This document shows positions 37,417-46,403 of a stretch of 64,000 bases of DNA, one piece after another; position 1 is the first letter of the stretch, and every line of letters starts with the position of its first letter. Source of the DNA: Iodidimonas sp. SYSU 1G8 (GTDB lineage: Bacteria; Pseudomonadota; Alphaproteobacteria; SMXS01). The translations under genes were made by a program, and so were the position numbers. The notes below the pieces were generated by a model. The model worked only from the letters and a program-made list of their open reading frames with translations, was not told the origin of the DNA and did not search any database. The stretch covers positions 1,626,001 to 1,690,000 of the forward strand of contig NZ_JBBYXJ010000001.1 of NCBI RefSeq assembly GCF_039655775.1, read 5' to 3'.

Positions 37417-38757
37417 CTAAAGATCGATACCAGGCAGCGGGCGCCGGCGGAGATTGCCGACGATCACCCAGACCGAGAATACCTTGACGACAATGGCAAC
37501 GAGGAACAGCGCGGTGTAGGACGTCGCCTCGGCCAACGCGCCGCCCAGGATGGGGCCGGCCGCGAACATGGCGGATGAGGCCATGCTGGCGAGCGCGATC
37601 ATCATGGGCTGGTCGTCCCGCGAGCCGTATTCCAGCAGCAGGTTCTGGCCGGCGATCTGCAGGCCGCCGATGCCGATGCCCAGCCCGCTGAACACCACGG
37701 CCAGCCAGAACAGGTCGTGGGCGAACAGCATCGCCACCAGGGACAGTCCCCAGACCACGATCGAGCCGATGAAGGTCCATGAGTTGCCGAAGCGATCGCC
37801 GAGGATTCCCCAGGCGGGCGTCACGAAGGTCTGGATCAGCATGAACGAGATGGTCAGAACGCCGAGCCCGTAGCCGCCAAGCGGCTCGCCCGACGCCGCC
37901 ATCTCCTGCTTGGCGAACAGGACGTAGAACGGCACGGCGGCGATGGCCAGCGACGCCAGCGTGCTGCTGACCAGGAACCGCATGAAGCCCGGCGTGCGCG
38001 TCTGAGCCGGCAGCTCGCGGAGCCGATCCATCAGCCTGGCGGGAGGCCGCACGTTCGGCGGCTCGGGCTCGCGAATCTGCTTGAGGCCGAGCAGTCCGAT
38101 GGTGGTGAGGATGAAGGCGAGCAGGAAGGTGGTCGCATAGCCGTTGCTGAACACGTCGTGCTCGATGAAGTAGCCGCCGCCCATATAGGCGACGCCCGCC
38201 GCGACGATCCCGGCGAAGAAATTGCGGAAGCCCATCAGCCGGCCGCGGATCGCCATCGGGATCAGCTTGGACACGGTGAACTGGAACGCCACGGACTGCA
38301 TGCCGTTGAACGCGCCGAACAGGAACAGGGACACGCCGATGGTCCACAACGCCGGCCCGGGCGGCAGGAAGAAGCCCGCCAGGGCGATGGCCAGCACGCT
38401 GGCCCGCATGGCGCCGCCGACCCACATGAAGACGGGGACCACTTTCTTCCGGTGCGAAATCAGATTGCCGCCGGGCAACGAGGCCAGGGTGGCGCCGATG
38501 TGCTGGGCAGCCAGAACGAAGCCGACGACGGTGGGCGAGCCGGACAGCACGAACAGATAGGCGGGCAGGAAGGTGGGGGCCTGCAGCAAGCGGAACCCGG
38601 TCATGCCGAAGACGCCGTGGAGCAGCAGCGCAAAATAATTGCGGCGCAGGTTCTTGTTCACCTCCTCGGCGAACACCTGTTCCGCGTTCGGCGGCTCCGG
38701 CGCCTGAGCCGCGCCGGCCTGATCGCTCTCTCCCCGAGTTTCCAGCAACCGAGCCAT
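37417..38757 (-). CDS. MFS transporter
   Basis: A 446-residue twelve-helix major-facilitator protein. Visible are an N-terminal NYFALLLHGVFGMTG start of helix 1, loop SHRKKVVPVFMW between helices 2 and 3, the long central loop REPEPPNVRPPARLMDRL, and the C-half helices with GLGIGIGGLQIAGQNLLLEYG. The resistance-type motif-A is degenerate, so it may be a metabolite permease rather than a drug pump. It lies upstream of the NRAMP gene on the same strand (23 bases), so co-transcription is likely. Substrate unknown. Confidence 0.85.
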   Translation of the reverse strand: MARLLETRGESDQAGAAQAPEPPNAEQVFAEEVNKNLRRNYFALLLHGVFGMTGFRLLQAPTFLPAYLFVLSGSPTVVGFVLAAQHIGATLASLPGGNLISHRKKVVPVFMWVGGAMRASVLAIALAGFFLPPGPALWTIGVSLFLFGAFNGMQSVAFQFTVSKLIPMAIRGRLMGFRNFFAGIVAAGVAYMGGGYFIEHDVFSNGYATTFLLAFILTTIGLLGLKQIREPEPPNVRPPARLMDRLRELPAQTRTPGFMRFLVSSTLASLAIAAVPFYVLFAKQEMAASGEPLGGYGLGVLTISFMLIQTFVTPAWGILGDRFGNSWTFIGSIVVWGLSLVAMLFAHDLFWLAVVFSGLGIGIGGLQIAGQNLLLEYGSRDDQPMMIALASMASSAMFAAGPILGGALAEATSYTALFLVAIVVKVFSVWVIVGNLRRRPLPGIDL

Positions 38758-38839
38758 CCCCGATTAGCGGGCGCTTGCTTCTATCCAGCAGCCCTTGGAT
38801 GGCTTACTTATCGCAGAAACCGACCGCGAGTAACCCTGA

Positions 38840-40063
38840 ATGTCCATCGACAAAAGCAATGCAGCCCGGCGACCCACGCCGGGAGTGAGGCTCACGCTGC
38901 TGCTCGGCGCGCTGACGGCGTTCGGACCGATTTCCATCGACATGTACCTGCCCGCCATGCCGGCCATCGCCGCCGATCTGGCCACCGACGCCGAAGGCGC
39001 GCAGCTGACCCTGTCGTCGTTCCTGATCGGCCTGGCCATCGGGCAGCTTTTCTACGGGCCGCTGTCGGACAGGGTAGGCCGCAGGCCGCCTTTGATGATC
39101 GGCATCGTGCTGTTCGTCATCGCCAGCATCGCCTGCGCCTTCGCGACCTCCATCACCGCGCTCATCGTGCTGCGCTTCATCCAGGCGCTGGGCGCCTGTG
39201 TCGGGCCCGTGCTGGCGCGGACGGTGGTCACCGACATCTATGAGCGGCGCGACGCCGCCCGCATGTTCTCCATGCTGATGCTGGTCATGGGTCTTGCCCC
39301 GATCCTGGCGCCGCTGGCGGGCGGCTGGGTGCTGGCGTTCAGCAACTGGGAGACCATCTTTCTGGTCCTGGCCGGATTCGGCGTGCTGATCGGTGGCATG
39401 GTATTGCTGCGCCTGCACGAATCGCGGCCCGAGCACGTCGCGATCCACGCCAAGACCGAATCGCCGTTCCAAGCCATCGCCTCGGTCGCGCGGCAGCGAC
39501 AGATCGTGGGCTACGCCATCGCGGGCGGCATGAGCACGGCGTCCATGTTCACCTATATCGCCGCGTCGCCGGATCTGCTGATCCAGACCTATGGCATCGC
39601 GCCTCAGCACTATGGCTGGATCTTTGGCGCCAACGCCGTCGGCCTGATCGCCGCGTCGCAGGTCAACCGCGCCTTGCTCTCGCGCTATACGAGCCACCAG
39701 CTGTTGCAGGCCGCGCTGCGCACCAGCGTGGTGCTGTCAGCACTGCTGCTGGCGGCCGCGATCACGGGTTTCGGCGGCCTGGTGGGCATTCTGGTGCCGC
39801 TGTTCCTGCTGATCACCTGCATGGGCTTCGCCATGCCGAACGGAATGGCGTCCGCCATGGTCATCGATCTGAAGCGCGCGGGCAGCACCTCGGCCTTCGT
39901 CGGCAGCATCCAGTTCGCGCTCGGGGCGTTCGCCTCGGCCGTGGTGGGACTGCTGCATGACGGCTCGGCCGTGCCCATGGCGGCGGTGATCGCCTGCGCG
40001 CTCACGCTGGGCGTGATCGCCATCCAGTTCCTGGTGGGCAAGCCGCCGGCCTTCGCGAGCTGA
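38840..40063 (+). CDS. Bcr/CflA family multidrug efflux MFS transporter
   Basis: A 407-residue twelve-helix MFS pump of the Bcr/CflA group. The opening LLLGALTAFGPISIDMYLPAMPAIAADL is diagnostic, GQLFYGPLSDRVGRRPP is the motif-A loop after helix 2, and FIQALGACVGPVLARTVVTDIYERRDAARMFS is the motif-C region of antiporters. The gene is divergent from the MFS at 37417. Its stop codon lies inside a 16-bp palindrome shared with the stop of the VOC gene at 40070. Export of bicyclomycin-like drugs is the family role; the actual drug is unknown. Confidence 0.9.
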   Translation: MSIDKSNAARRPTPGVRLTLLLGALTAFGPISIDMYLPAMPAIAADLATDAEGAQLTLSSFLIGLAIGQLFYGPLSDRVGRRPPLMIGIVLFVIASIACAFATSITALIVLRFIQALGACVGPVLARTVVTDIYERRDAARMFSMLMLVMGLAPILAPLAGGWVLAFSNWETIFLVLAGFGVLIGGMVLLRLHESRPEHVAIHAKTESPFQAIASVARQRQIVGYAIAGGMSTASMFTYIAASPDLLIQTYGIAPQHYGWIFGANAVGLIAASQVNRALLSRYTSHQLLQAALRTSVVLSALLLAAAITGFGGLVGILVPLFLLITCMGFAMPNGMASAMVIDLKRAGSTSAFVGSIQFALGAFASAVVGLLHDGSAVPMAAVIACALTLGVIAIQFLVGKPPAFAS

Positions 40064-40074
40064 TCCGGATCAGC
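40059..40074. repeat. 16-bp perfect palindrome holding both stop codons
   Basis: A perfect palindrome (GCTGATCC/GGATCAGC) contains the TGA stop of the Bcr/CflA gene and, on the other strand, the TGA stop of the VOC gene at 40070. It may act as a weak bidirectional terminator, or be a chance result of two convergent stops. Confidence 0.55.
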
Positions 40075-40612
40075 GCCGCGTGGTCGCCTTCCAGGATGGC
40101 GGGCGCACCGGATCGGTCTTGCCGTCCCAGGTCTCGGCGCCCTGCTTGATGACGTCGAACATCAGGATGTGCTCGTGGTCGGTCGGCATGAGCTGGATCA
40201 TCACGCCCGGCGCGTCCACCAGATCCAGATAGGCGTGCGAGTTGATGTAGCGGTGGCCAACCACATAGTTGATGCCCCGCTCGGTCAGCTCCCGCAGCTT
40301 GCCGTCGACATCGTCGCACCAGACGGCGAGGTGTTGCAGGCCGCCTTCGGGATTTTCCTTCAGGTAGTCGCCATAGATGGTCGGGCCGCTGTCGTCGTAC
40401 GGCGTGATCAGCTCGATCTGCTGGTCGCCCGAATACGCGAAGGCCGCCTGGATATGGCAGTCCATGCGCTCGCCATAATGCTCGGCCGGCAGCCGGATAT
40501 CCTCGATCAGGTAGAACGGACCGATGCCTCGCGCCAGCCAATGCTGGATGCCTTTGTGCATGTCCGGCACCACGTAGCCCTGCTGCACGACAGGGCCAAA
40601 CAGCTTGCTCAT
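40070..40612 (-). CDS. VOC family protein (glyoxalase_4 type)
   Basis: A 180-residue VOC protein. The first module begins FGPVVQQGYVVPDMHKGIQHWLARGIGPFYL; the second has GLQHLAVWCDDVDGKLREL. Two metal-ligand-like residues are seen in QHLAVW (His) and HEHILMFDV. The C-terminal WDGKTDPVRPP resembles the WDGTNPI tail of the VOC gene at 35554, so they look like diverged paralogues. GGGGAGAG precedes the ATG. Convergent with the efflux pump gene. Function unknown. Confidence 0.82.
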   Translation of the reverse strand: MSKLFGPVVQQGYVVPDMHKGIQHWLARGIGPFYLIEDIRLPAEHYGERMDCHIQAAFAYSGDQQIELITPYDDSGPTIYGDYLKENPEGGLQHLAVWCDDVDGKLRELTERGINYVVGHRYINSHAYLDLVDAPGVMIQLMPTDHEHILMFDVIKQGAETWDGKTDPVRPPSWKATTRR

Positions 40613-40676
40613 TTCGTCTCTCCCCAGAGTGAGCGCCTAGCGAAGCACAGTCAGGCGCCGCCGGTCCAGCGCGGCG

Positions 40677-43133
40677 TCACGCCAGCAGCTCCAGATCCAT
40701 CGAGACAGGCAGATCGCGGGACGAGCCGCCGAACCACAGGATGAACCGGCCCGGCTCGGCGACCCAGCATCCGGCATGGACGTCGTACCAGGACAGGTCG
40801 CGGGGCGTGAGCGTGAAGGTCACGGTCGCCGTCTCTCCCGGCGCCAGCATCAGTTTGCGAAAGCCCTTCAACTCGCGGGGCGGGCGCACCTCGGACGCGG
40901 CGCAATCCTCCACATAGAGCTGCACCGTCTCGTGACCGGCGCGGTCGCCGCTGTTGGTCACCTCGACGGAGACGGGGATCGCCTCGCCTTGGCGCACGCT
41001 GGCGGGACCGCGAGCGGCGCCATAGGCAAAGCGCGTGTAGGAGAGGCCGAAGCCGAACGGGAACAGCGGGTCGATCTTCTTGCGGTCGTAATAGCGGTAG
41101 CCGACGAAGATGCCCTCGCCGTAATTGGCGTCGCGGGTGCCGGGATAATGGATGTAGGTCGGGTTGTCTTCCAGCCGGCGCGGCATGGTGTGCGGCAGCT
41201 TGCCGGACGGGTTCACCTGTCCCAGCAGCGCGCGGGCGATGGCGTGGCCGCCTTCCTGACCGGGCAGCCAGGCCGTCATCAGCCCCTTCACCTTGCCGAG
41301 CCAGGGCAGCGTCATCGGCCCGCCATTCTGCAGCACGACGATGGTGTTGGGATTGGCCGCGGCGACCGCCTCGACCAGCGCGTTCTGCTCGCCATGGAGT
41401 TCCATGTCGGCGCGGTCATAGCCTTCGCTGTCCGTCGAGCGGGAGACACCGACGAAGACGAGGGCCACATCCGCGCGCGCGGCGGCGGCCACGGCCTCGT
41501 CGATGGTGCCCGCCGGCTTACGCAGGCCGACGCGGAACAGCTGGAACCGGTCACCCCGGGTGGCATAGTCGATCTCGATGGGATAGCAGCGCCCCGCTTC
41601 CAGCATCACGGTGCCGCGGCCCCGCGACATCTTCACCACGTCGACGAAGGTGAAGGGCTCGGGCGCAAGATGGCCCGCCACCGGCACGCCGTCGATGCGC
41701 ACCTGCGCCACCGTGCCGCGCATGGTGACGTGTTCGATGACGACTTCGTAGTCGCCGCTTCGGTCGGGCCAGAGGAAGCCGCTCCAGCGCGCCGAGAACG
41801 TGTCCGCATTGGCGCCCGCGACATCGCGCGGAAAGCCGAACTTGTGCATGTAGGCCTCGGTCCCCTGGCGAATGACGGGACCGGAGAGGTCGTCGCTGGC
41901 GTGATACCGGACCGCCAGTCCTTCTGCCGAGCGGTTGCGGTCGGGGCTCAAGAAACGCCGGTCGATGAGGGGGACGATGGGCTCGTTGTCGACGCCCGGC
42001 GCATGGACAAGCTCGACCGCGTCGCCGAGCAGATCCCGCAAGCCATCCAGCGGCGTCACCTCATGAAAGGGAATGGCATGGGCGCTGCCGCCGCCCTGGA
42101 TAATCGCTTCATCCGCGTTGGGGCCGATCACCGCCACCCGCTTCAGGGCGTCCGCGCGCAGCGGCAGGATCTCGTCCGCGTTCTTGAGCAGGACGATGGC
42201 CTCCTCGGCGATCCTTTGTGAGAGGGCCTGATGCGCCGGCGTGTTCAGCGCGCCTTCTCCGGTCCCGTCGAGAGCGCCGATGATCAGCACCAGCATCCGC
42301 CGGGCCGCGGCGTCGATGGCCGAGAGGGGCACCTCGCCCGCTTCGGCCGCATCGACCAGTTTCTGGCCGAAATGCCGGGCGGGGCCGGGCATTTCCAGAT
42401 CGAGACCGGCCGCGACCGCACCGGTCGAGTGTACCGCGCCCCAGTCGGAGACGACCGCGCCGTCGAAGCCCCATTCCGTCTTCAGCACCTCGGTGAGCAG
42501 CCTTTGATGCTCGCTCATGAAGGTGCCGTTGACCCGGTTGTAGGCGGCCATCACGGTCGCGGGCCGGGCGCGCGTCACCGTCGCCTCGAAGGCGGGCAGG
42601 TAGATTTCGCGCAACGTGCGTTCGTCGACATTGGAGCTGCTGTTCAGCCGCTCATGCTCCTGGTTGTTGGCCGCGTAGTGCTTGACGGAGGTGCCGACGC
42701 CCTCGCTCTGGACACCCTGCACGAAGGCGACCGCCAGTTCTCCGGCGAGATGCGGGTCCTCGGAGTAGGTCTCGAAATTGCGCCCGCCCAGCGGCGTGCG
42801 CTGGATATTGATGTTGGGGCCGAGCAGCACATGGACGCCCTTGGCCCGGGCCTCACGCCCCATGGCGGCGGCGGCGGCGCGGATCAGGTCGGGGTTCCAG
42901 GTCGCGCCCATGGCCACGCCGACGGGAAACACCGTGGTCGGCTCGCTCTCGTTGCAGCGCAGCCCATTGGGACCGTCGGCGACGAAGATGGAGGGCAGGC
43001 CAACGCGCGGCAGCGCCACCGTCGACCACATGTCGCAGCCAGCCAGCAACGCGACTTTTTCTTCGAGGGTCAGCCGGGCCAGGAGCGCATCGGCGCGGCT
43101 GGCAACGGACTGGGCAACAGTCTCGGTGGTCAC
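40677..43133 (-). CDS. Glycoside hydrolase family 3 beta-glucosidase with PA14 domain
   Basis: An 818-residue GH3 enzyme. The catalytic nucleophile is Asp230 in AVVSDWGAVHS, and the substrate-binding KH pair (151-152) and DGPNGLR motif are present. A PA14 module is inserted near residues 400-540 (ending FQLFRVGLRK), and a fibronectin-III-like domain closes the protein (VRQGEAIPVSVEVTNSGDRAGHETVQLY). No signal peptide is visible, so it works in the cytosol on imported glycosides or glycosylated xenobiotics. Start is GTG with GGGGAGA upstream. A 58-base gap separates it from the CoA-binding gene upstream. Glucose or xylose specificity is not decided. Confidence 0.9.
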   Translation of the reverse strand: MTTETVAQSVASRADALLARLTLEEKVALLAGCDMWSTVALPRVGLPSIFVADGPNGLRCNESEPTTVFPVGVAMGATWNPDLIRAAAAAMGREARAKGVHVLLGPNINIQRTPLGGRNFETYSEDPHLAGELAVAFVQGVQSEGVGTSVKHYAANNQEHERLNSSSNVDERTLREIYLPAFEATVTRARPATVMAAYNRVNGTFMSEHQRLLTEVLKTEWGFDGAVVSDWGAVHSTGAVAAGLDLEMPGPARHFGQKLVDAAEAGEVPLSAIDAAARRMLVLIIGALDGTGEGALNTPAHQALSQRIAEEAIVLLKNADEILPLRADALKRVAVIGPNADEAIIQGGGSAHAIPFHEVTPLDGLRDLLGDAVELVHAPGVDNEPIVPLIDRRFLSPDRNRSAEGLAVRYHASDDLSGPVIRQGTEAYMHKFGFPRDVAGANADTFSARWSGFLWPDRSGDYEVVIEHVTMRGTVAQVRIDGVPVAGHLAPEPFTFVDVVKMSRGRGTVMLEAGRCYPIEIDYATRGDRFQLFRVGLRKPAGTIDEAVAAAARADVALVFVGVSRSTDSEGYDRADMELHGEQNALVEAVAAANPNTIVVLQNGGPMTLPWLGKVKGLMTAWLPGQEGGHAIARALLGQVNPSGKLPHTMPRRLEDNPTYIHYPGTRDANYGEGIFVGYRYYDRKKIDPLFPFGFGLSYTRFAYGAARGPASVRQGEAIPVSVEVTNSGDRAGHETVQLYVEDCAASEVRPPRELKGFRKLMLAPGETATVTFTLTPRDLSWYDVHAGCWVAEPGRFILWFGGSSRDLPVSMDLELLA

Positions 43134-43191
43134 GGCATCTCCCCATTCAACCGGTCACCGGCCGGATGATGAGGGAAGCCGCGTGCGGCGT

Positions 43192-43614
43192 CTACAGGCC
43201 GAGACGACTCCATTCGATGACGGGACAGCGATCCATGACGACGGTCAGTCCCGCCGCGCGGGCAGTCTCCGCCGCGGCGTCGTTGATGACGCCGAGCTGC
43301 ATCCAGATCGTCTTGGCGCCGACCTCGATCGCCCTGTCGACGATGGGCGGGATGAATTCGGAGCGCCGGAAGCAGTCCACCATGTCGATGGGGACGGGCA
43401 CATCGCCCAGATCGGACAGAATGGTCTTTCCCTGTACCGTTTCACCCGCCGCGACGGGATTGACCGGATAGACGTCGTATCCCTGCGCGATCAGGAAACT
43501 CATGACGCCATAGACCGGCTTGAACCGGTCGGTGCCCGCGCCGACGACGGCGATGGTGCGGGTATTCTTCAGAATCGTGGCGATGGCGCTGTCGGTGGGG
43601 TTGGTGAATGCCAT
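43192..43614 (-). CDS. CoA-binding domain protein (YccU-type)
   Basis: A 140-residue Rossmann-fold CoA-binding protein, homologous to the N-domain of ADP-forming acyl-CoA synthetases and succinyl-CoA synthetase alpha. IAVVGAGTDRFKPVYGVMSFLIAQGYDVYPVNP and IWMQLGVINDAAAETARAAGLTVVMDRCP are the usual motifs. The ATG at 43614 lies in a TGATG overlap with the enoyl-CoA hydratase stop, so co-translation is expected. It probably binds a CoA ligand; catalysis is not shown. Context is the epoxide hydrolase/enoyl-CoA hydratase operon. Confidence 0.88.
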   Translation of the reverse strand: MAFTNPTDSAIATILKNTRTIAVVGAGTDRFKPVYGVMSFLIAQGYDVYPVNPVAAGETVQGKTILSDLGDVPVPIDMVDCFRRSEFIPPIVDRAIEVGAKTIWMQLGVINDAAAETARAAGLTVVMDRCPVIEWSRLGL

Positions 43615-44399
43615 CAGGTGTCCTTCCATTCTGGATGTCGCTTGTCGAGGAACGCCGTGATGCCTTCGGCGGCATCGTCGAACGTCATGTTCTCGATCAT
43701 GGCCTCGGCTGCTAACGCATAGGCGTCGGGAAGGTTCATGGGGAGCTGGCGATAGAAGCCATGCTTGCCAAAGCGCAGCACCTTGGACGATTTGGACGCG
43801 AGCTGCGCGGCCAGCGCGCCGACGGCTGAATCCAGCTCGGCGAATGGCACCAGCCGGTTGACCAGGCCGATTTCCGCCGCCTGGGCCGCCGGGATGAGAT
43901 CGCCGGTCAGAAGCATCTCCATGGCGTGCTTGGGCGCCACGTTGCGGGTCAGCGCGACCATGGGCGTGGAGCAAAACAGGCCGATGTTCACGCCGGGCGT
44001 GGCGAAGCGGGAATCATCGGCCGCGACCGCCAGATCGCTGGACGCGACCAGCTGGCAGCCCGCGGCGGTGGCGACGCCGTGTACCCGCGCGATCACCGGC
44101 TGAGGCAGCGCGACTACCGCCTGCATCAGCTGGGCGCAGGTCTCGAAGGTGAGCCGGATGAAATCGGGATCATGATGGAGGCGCATCTCGCGCAAATCGT
44201 GTCCGGCGCAGAAGGCGGGACCGGCCCCGGCGATGACGACCACGCGCACCGCGTCATCCTCGGCGATGGCGGTCAGCGCATCCATCAGGGCGGCCATGAG
44301 ATCGAGGCTGAGGGCGTTGCGCGCCTGCGGCCGGTTCAGCGTCAAGGTGGTGACGCCCTCGGGCGTGTCGGCGCGCAGCAGCACGGGTTCATCATTCAT
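43614..44399 (-). CDS. Enoyl-CoA hydratase/isomerase family protein
   Basis: A 261-residue crotonase-fold protein. The oxyanion-hole regions are GAGPAFCAGHDLREM and HGVATAAGCQLVASSDLAVAADDSRFATPGVNIGL. In the first loop a GH pair replaces GAD, as in the ECHDC3-like subgroup; catalytic Glu residues typical of hydratases are unclear in the second half (STPMVAL), so an isomerase or hydrolase role is possible. It overlaps its neighbours on both sides (ATGA and TGATG) with the epoxide hydrolase and CoA-binding genes, so one polycistronic unit is evident. Confidence 0.87.
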   Translation of the reverse strand: MNDEPVLLRADTPEGVTTLTLNRPQARNALSLDLMAALMDALTAIAEDDAVRVVVIAGAGPAFCAGHDLREMRLHHDPDFIRLTFETCAQLMQAVVALPQPVIARVHGVATAAGCQLVASSDLAVAADDSRFATPGVNIGLFCSTPMVALTRNVAPKHAMEMLLTGDLIPAAQAAEIGLVNRLVPFAELDSAVGALAAQLASKSSKVLRFGKHGFYRQLPMNLPDAYALAAEAMIENMTFDDAAEGITAFLDKRHPEWKDT

Positions 44400-45589
44400 C
44401 GGGCATTCTCCTGTCTGAGCGGCCGGAAGGTAGCACGGATATCGTCGACCACCGCCTCGGGTTCCTCGGCGGCGGCGAAGTGGCCACCCATGGGATGTTC
44501 CTTGCGGTAACGCACATCGAACTGGGCTTCGGCCTCGCCGGACAGGCTCCGGCCGACGTCATGGGCCATGTAGGTAAGGCCGGTCGGTACGTTGACCAGC
44601 GGCGTGCCGTCATGAACCGGCTTCCACGGCACCTTGCCCGCCTCGGCGTAGAGCCGGGCCGAGGTCACGAACGTGTCGGTGAACCAGTAGAGCGAGGTGG
44701 TGGTGAGCAGGAAGTCCCGGGTGAAGGCCTGTTCCACATCGCCGTCATTGGCGCTCCAGGCGCGGCGGCGCTCGACCAGCCACGCCAGCAGGCCGACCGG
44801 CGAATCGTGCAGCGCATAGGCCAGCGTCTGCGGGTCGAGCATGTGCACCGCCACGTGGCTGGCGATGCGGCGCTGGATTCCGAGATAATGCTCGCGCTGG
44901 GCAGCCGGCAGGTCGTCGGGCACCAGCTTGCCGGCGGTCACGTCCCACGGCCGCTGGTTGTTCCAGTAGTTGAGCCTCGGCGTGCTGGTCAGGTGAATGC
45001 CGATGACGCTTTCGGCATATTTGTGGCCGAGCTGGGCGGTGGTCGTCGCGCCCCAGTCGCCGCCCTGGGCGCCATACCGCGCGAAACCGAGCTTTTCGGT
45101 CATCAGCCGGTGAATGGGATCGGCGGCCCGGGCCGCGCTCATGCCGGTCTGGGTCAGCGGCGAGGAGAAGCCGAAGCCCGGCATGGACATGACGATGACC
45201 TCGAACGCATCGTTCGGGTCGCCGCCGAAAGAGGCAGGGTCGGCCAGCGGGCGGATCAGTTCGTGATAGTCCCAGAAGGTCCATGGCCAGCCATGGGTCA
45301 TCACCAGCGGGATGGGGTTCGGGCCCTTGCCCGGCTCGCGGATGAAGTGCAGCGGCACGCCGTCCACCTCGGTGCGGTAATGGCTGAAGCCGTTGATCGC
45401 CCGCTCCTGCGCGCGCCAGTCGTACCCGTTCAGCCAGTAGTCCACCAGCTCGCGCATATAGGCACCGTTGGCGCCGTAGCGCCAATCGTCATTGCCCATG
45501 TCACGAGGCCAGTTGGCAGCGCGAAGCCGGCGTTTCAGGTCCTCGAGCTTTTCCTCGGGTATGGCGATCTGGAAGGGTTCGACGGTCAC
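44396..45589 (-). CDS. Epoxide hydrolase (EHN domain, microsomal-type)
   Basis: A 397-residue epoxide hydrolase. An N-terminal EHN domain (FQIAIPEEKLEDLKRRLRAANWP) precedes the alpha/beta hydrolase. The oxyanion HGWPWTF begins at His99, the nucleophile is Asp178 in GGDWGATT, and the C-terminal catalytic His is in MGGHFAAAEEP. It converts an epoxide to a diol through an ester intermediate. The start is GTG with GGGGAGA upstream. It is the first gene of a tightly overlapped operon with an enoyl-CoA hydratase and a CoA-binding protein. Alkene, terpene or aromatic-epoxide degradation is a reasonable inference. Confidence 0.9.
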   Translation of the reverse strand: MTVEPFQIAIPEEKLEDLKRRLRAANWPRDMGNDDWRYGANGAYMRELVDYWLNGYDWRAQERAINGFSHYRTEVDGVPLHFIREPGKGPNPIPLVMTHGWPWTFWDYHELIRPLADPASFGGDPNDAFEVIVMSMPGFGFSSPLTQTGMSAARAADPIHRLMTEKLGFARYGAQGGDWGATTTAQLGHKYAESVIGIHLTSTPRLNYWNNQRPWDVTAGKLVPDDLPAAQREHYLGIQRRIASHVAVHMLDPQTLAYALHDSPVGLLAWLVERRRAWSANDGDVEQAFTRDFLLTTTSLYWFTDTFVTSARLYAEAGKVPWKPVHDGTPLVNVPTGLTYMAHDVGRSLSGEAEAQFDVRYRKEHPMGGHFAAAEEPEAVVDDIRATFRPLRQENAR

Positions 45590-45672
45590 GGCATTCTCCC
45601 CGGTTGCGCCTCCGAGTGTACGGGAGAACGCCGTGAGCGCCAGCGGCTGCGCACGCCGCCGCGAGGGAGAAA

Positions 45673-46043
<371 letters not shown>

Positions 46044-46047
46044 GGCG

Positions 46048-46076
46048 AACATGGGACCATGCGGCCGTGCGGTCAA
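46048..46076 (-). promoter_or_regulatory. Candidate rnpB promoter
   Basis: On the minus strand TTGACC (46076-46071), 17 bases, CATGTT (46053-46048). The -35 box is near consensus and the -10 weak. The expected start, about 6 bases further, falls on the 5' end of P1 that was inferred independently from base pairing. Confidence 0.6.
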
Positions 46077-46139
46077 GAAGCCCTTGCAAGCCCAGAGCCT
46101 TTTGCCGATGATGGCCGCCCTTCCATGGACTCGGCGGTA

Positions 46140-46382
46140 ATGATCAAAATCAGCCCGGCAAAATCGTTGGTTCTCGCTGCGGCGGCGGCTTCGCTGCTGC
46201 TCGGCGGCTGCGAAACGCTCAACAGTCTCAATCCTTTCGGCGGCGGCAGCAGCAAGGACGAGAAGAAGATCGAGCAGGCCAAGAAGTACGACAACCGCCC
46301 GATCTACAAGCCCACCGGCGACATTCCGCCGGACGCGGCCAACGCCAAGCGTTCGGACGAGGACGTCAGGGCGGCCCCGTAA
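46140..46382 (+). CDS. Small hypothetical lipoprotein
   Basis: An 80-residue predicted lipoprotein, with a signal (LVLAAAAASLLLGGC) and lipobox LGGC at Cys24. The mature part is charged and Gly/Ser-rich (FGGGSSKDEKK) with no family that I recognise. The ATG at 46140 was chosen because it starts the signal directly; an ATG at 46125 adds only five residues. It is transcribed away from rnpB. Convergent with the amidase gene. Confidence 0.65.
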   Translation: MIKISPAKSLVLAAAAASLLLGGCETLNSLNPFGGGSSKDEKKIEQAKKYDNRPIYKPTGDIPPDAANAKRSDEDVRAAP

Positions 46383-46403
46383 GACCGCCCTTCCCCTGAA
46401 TCC

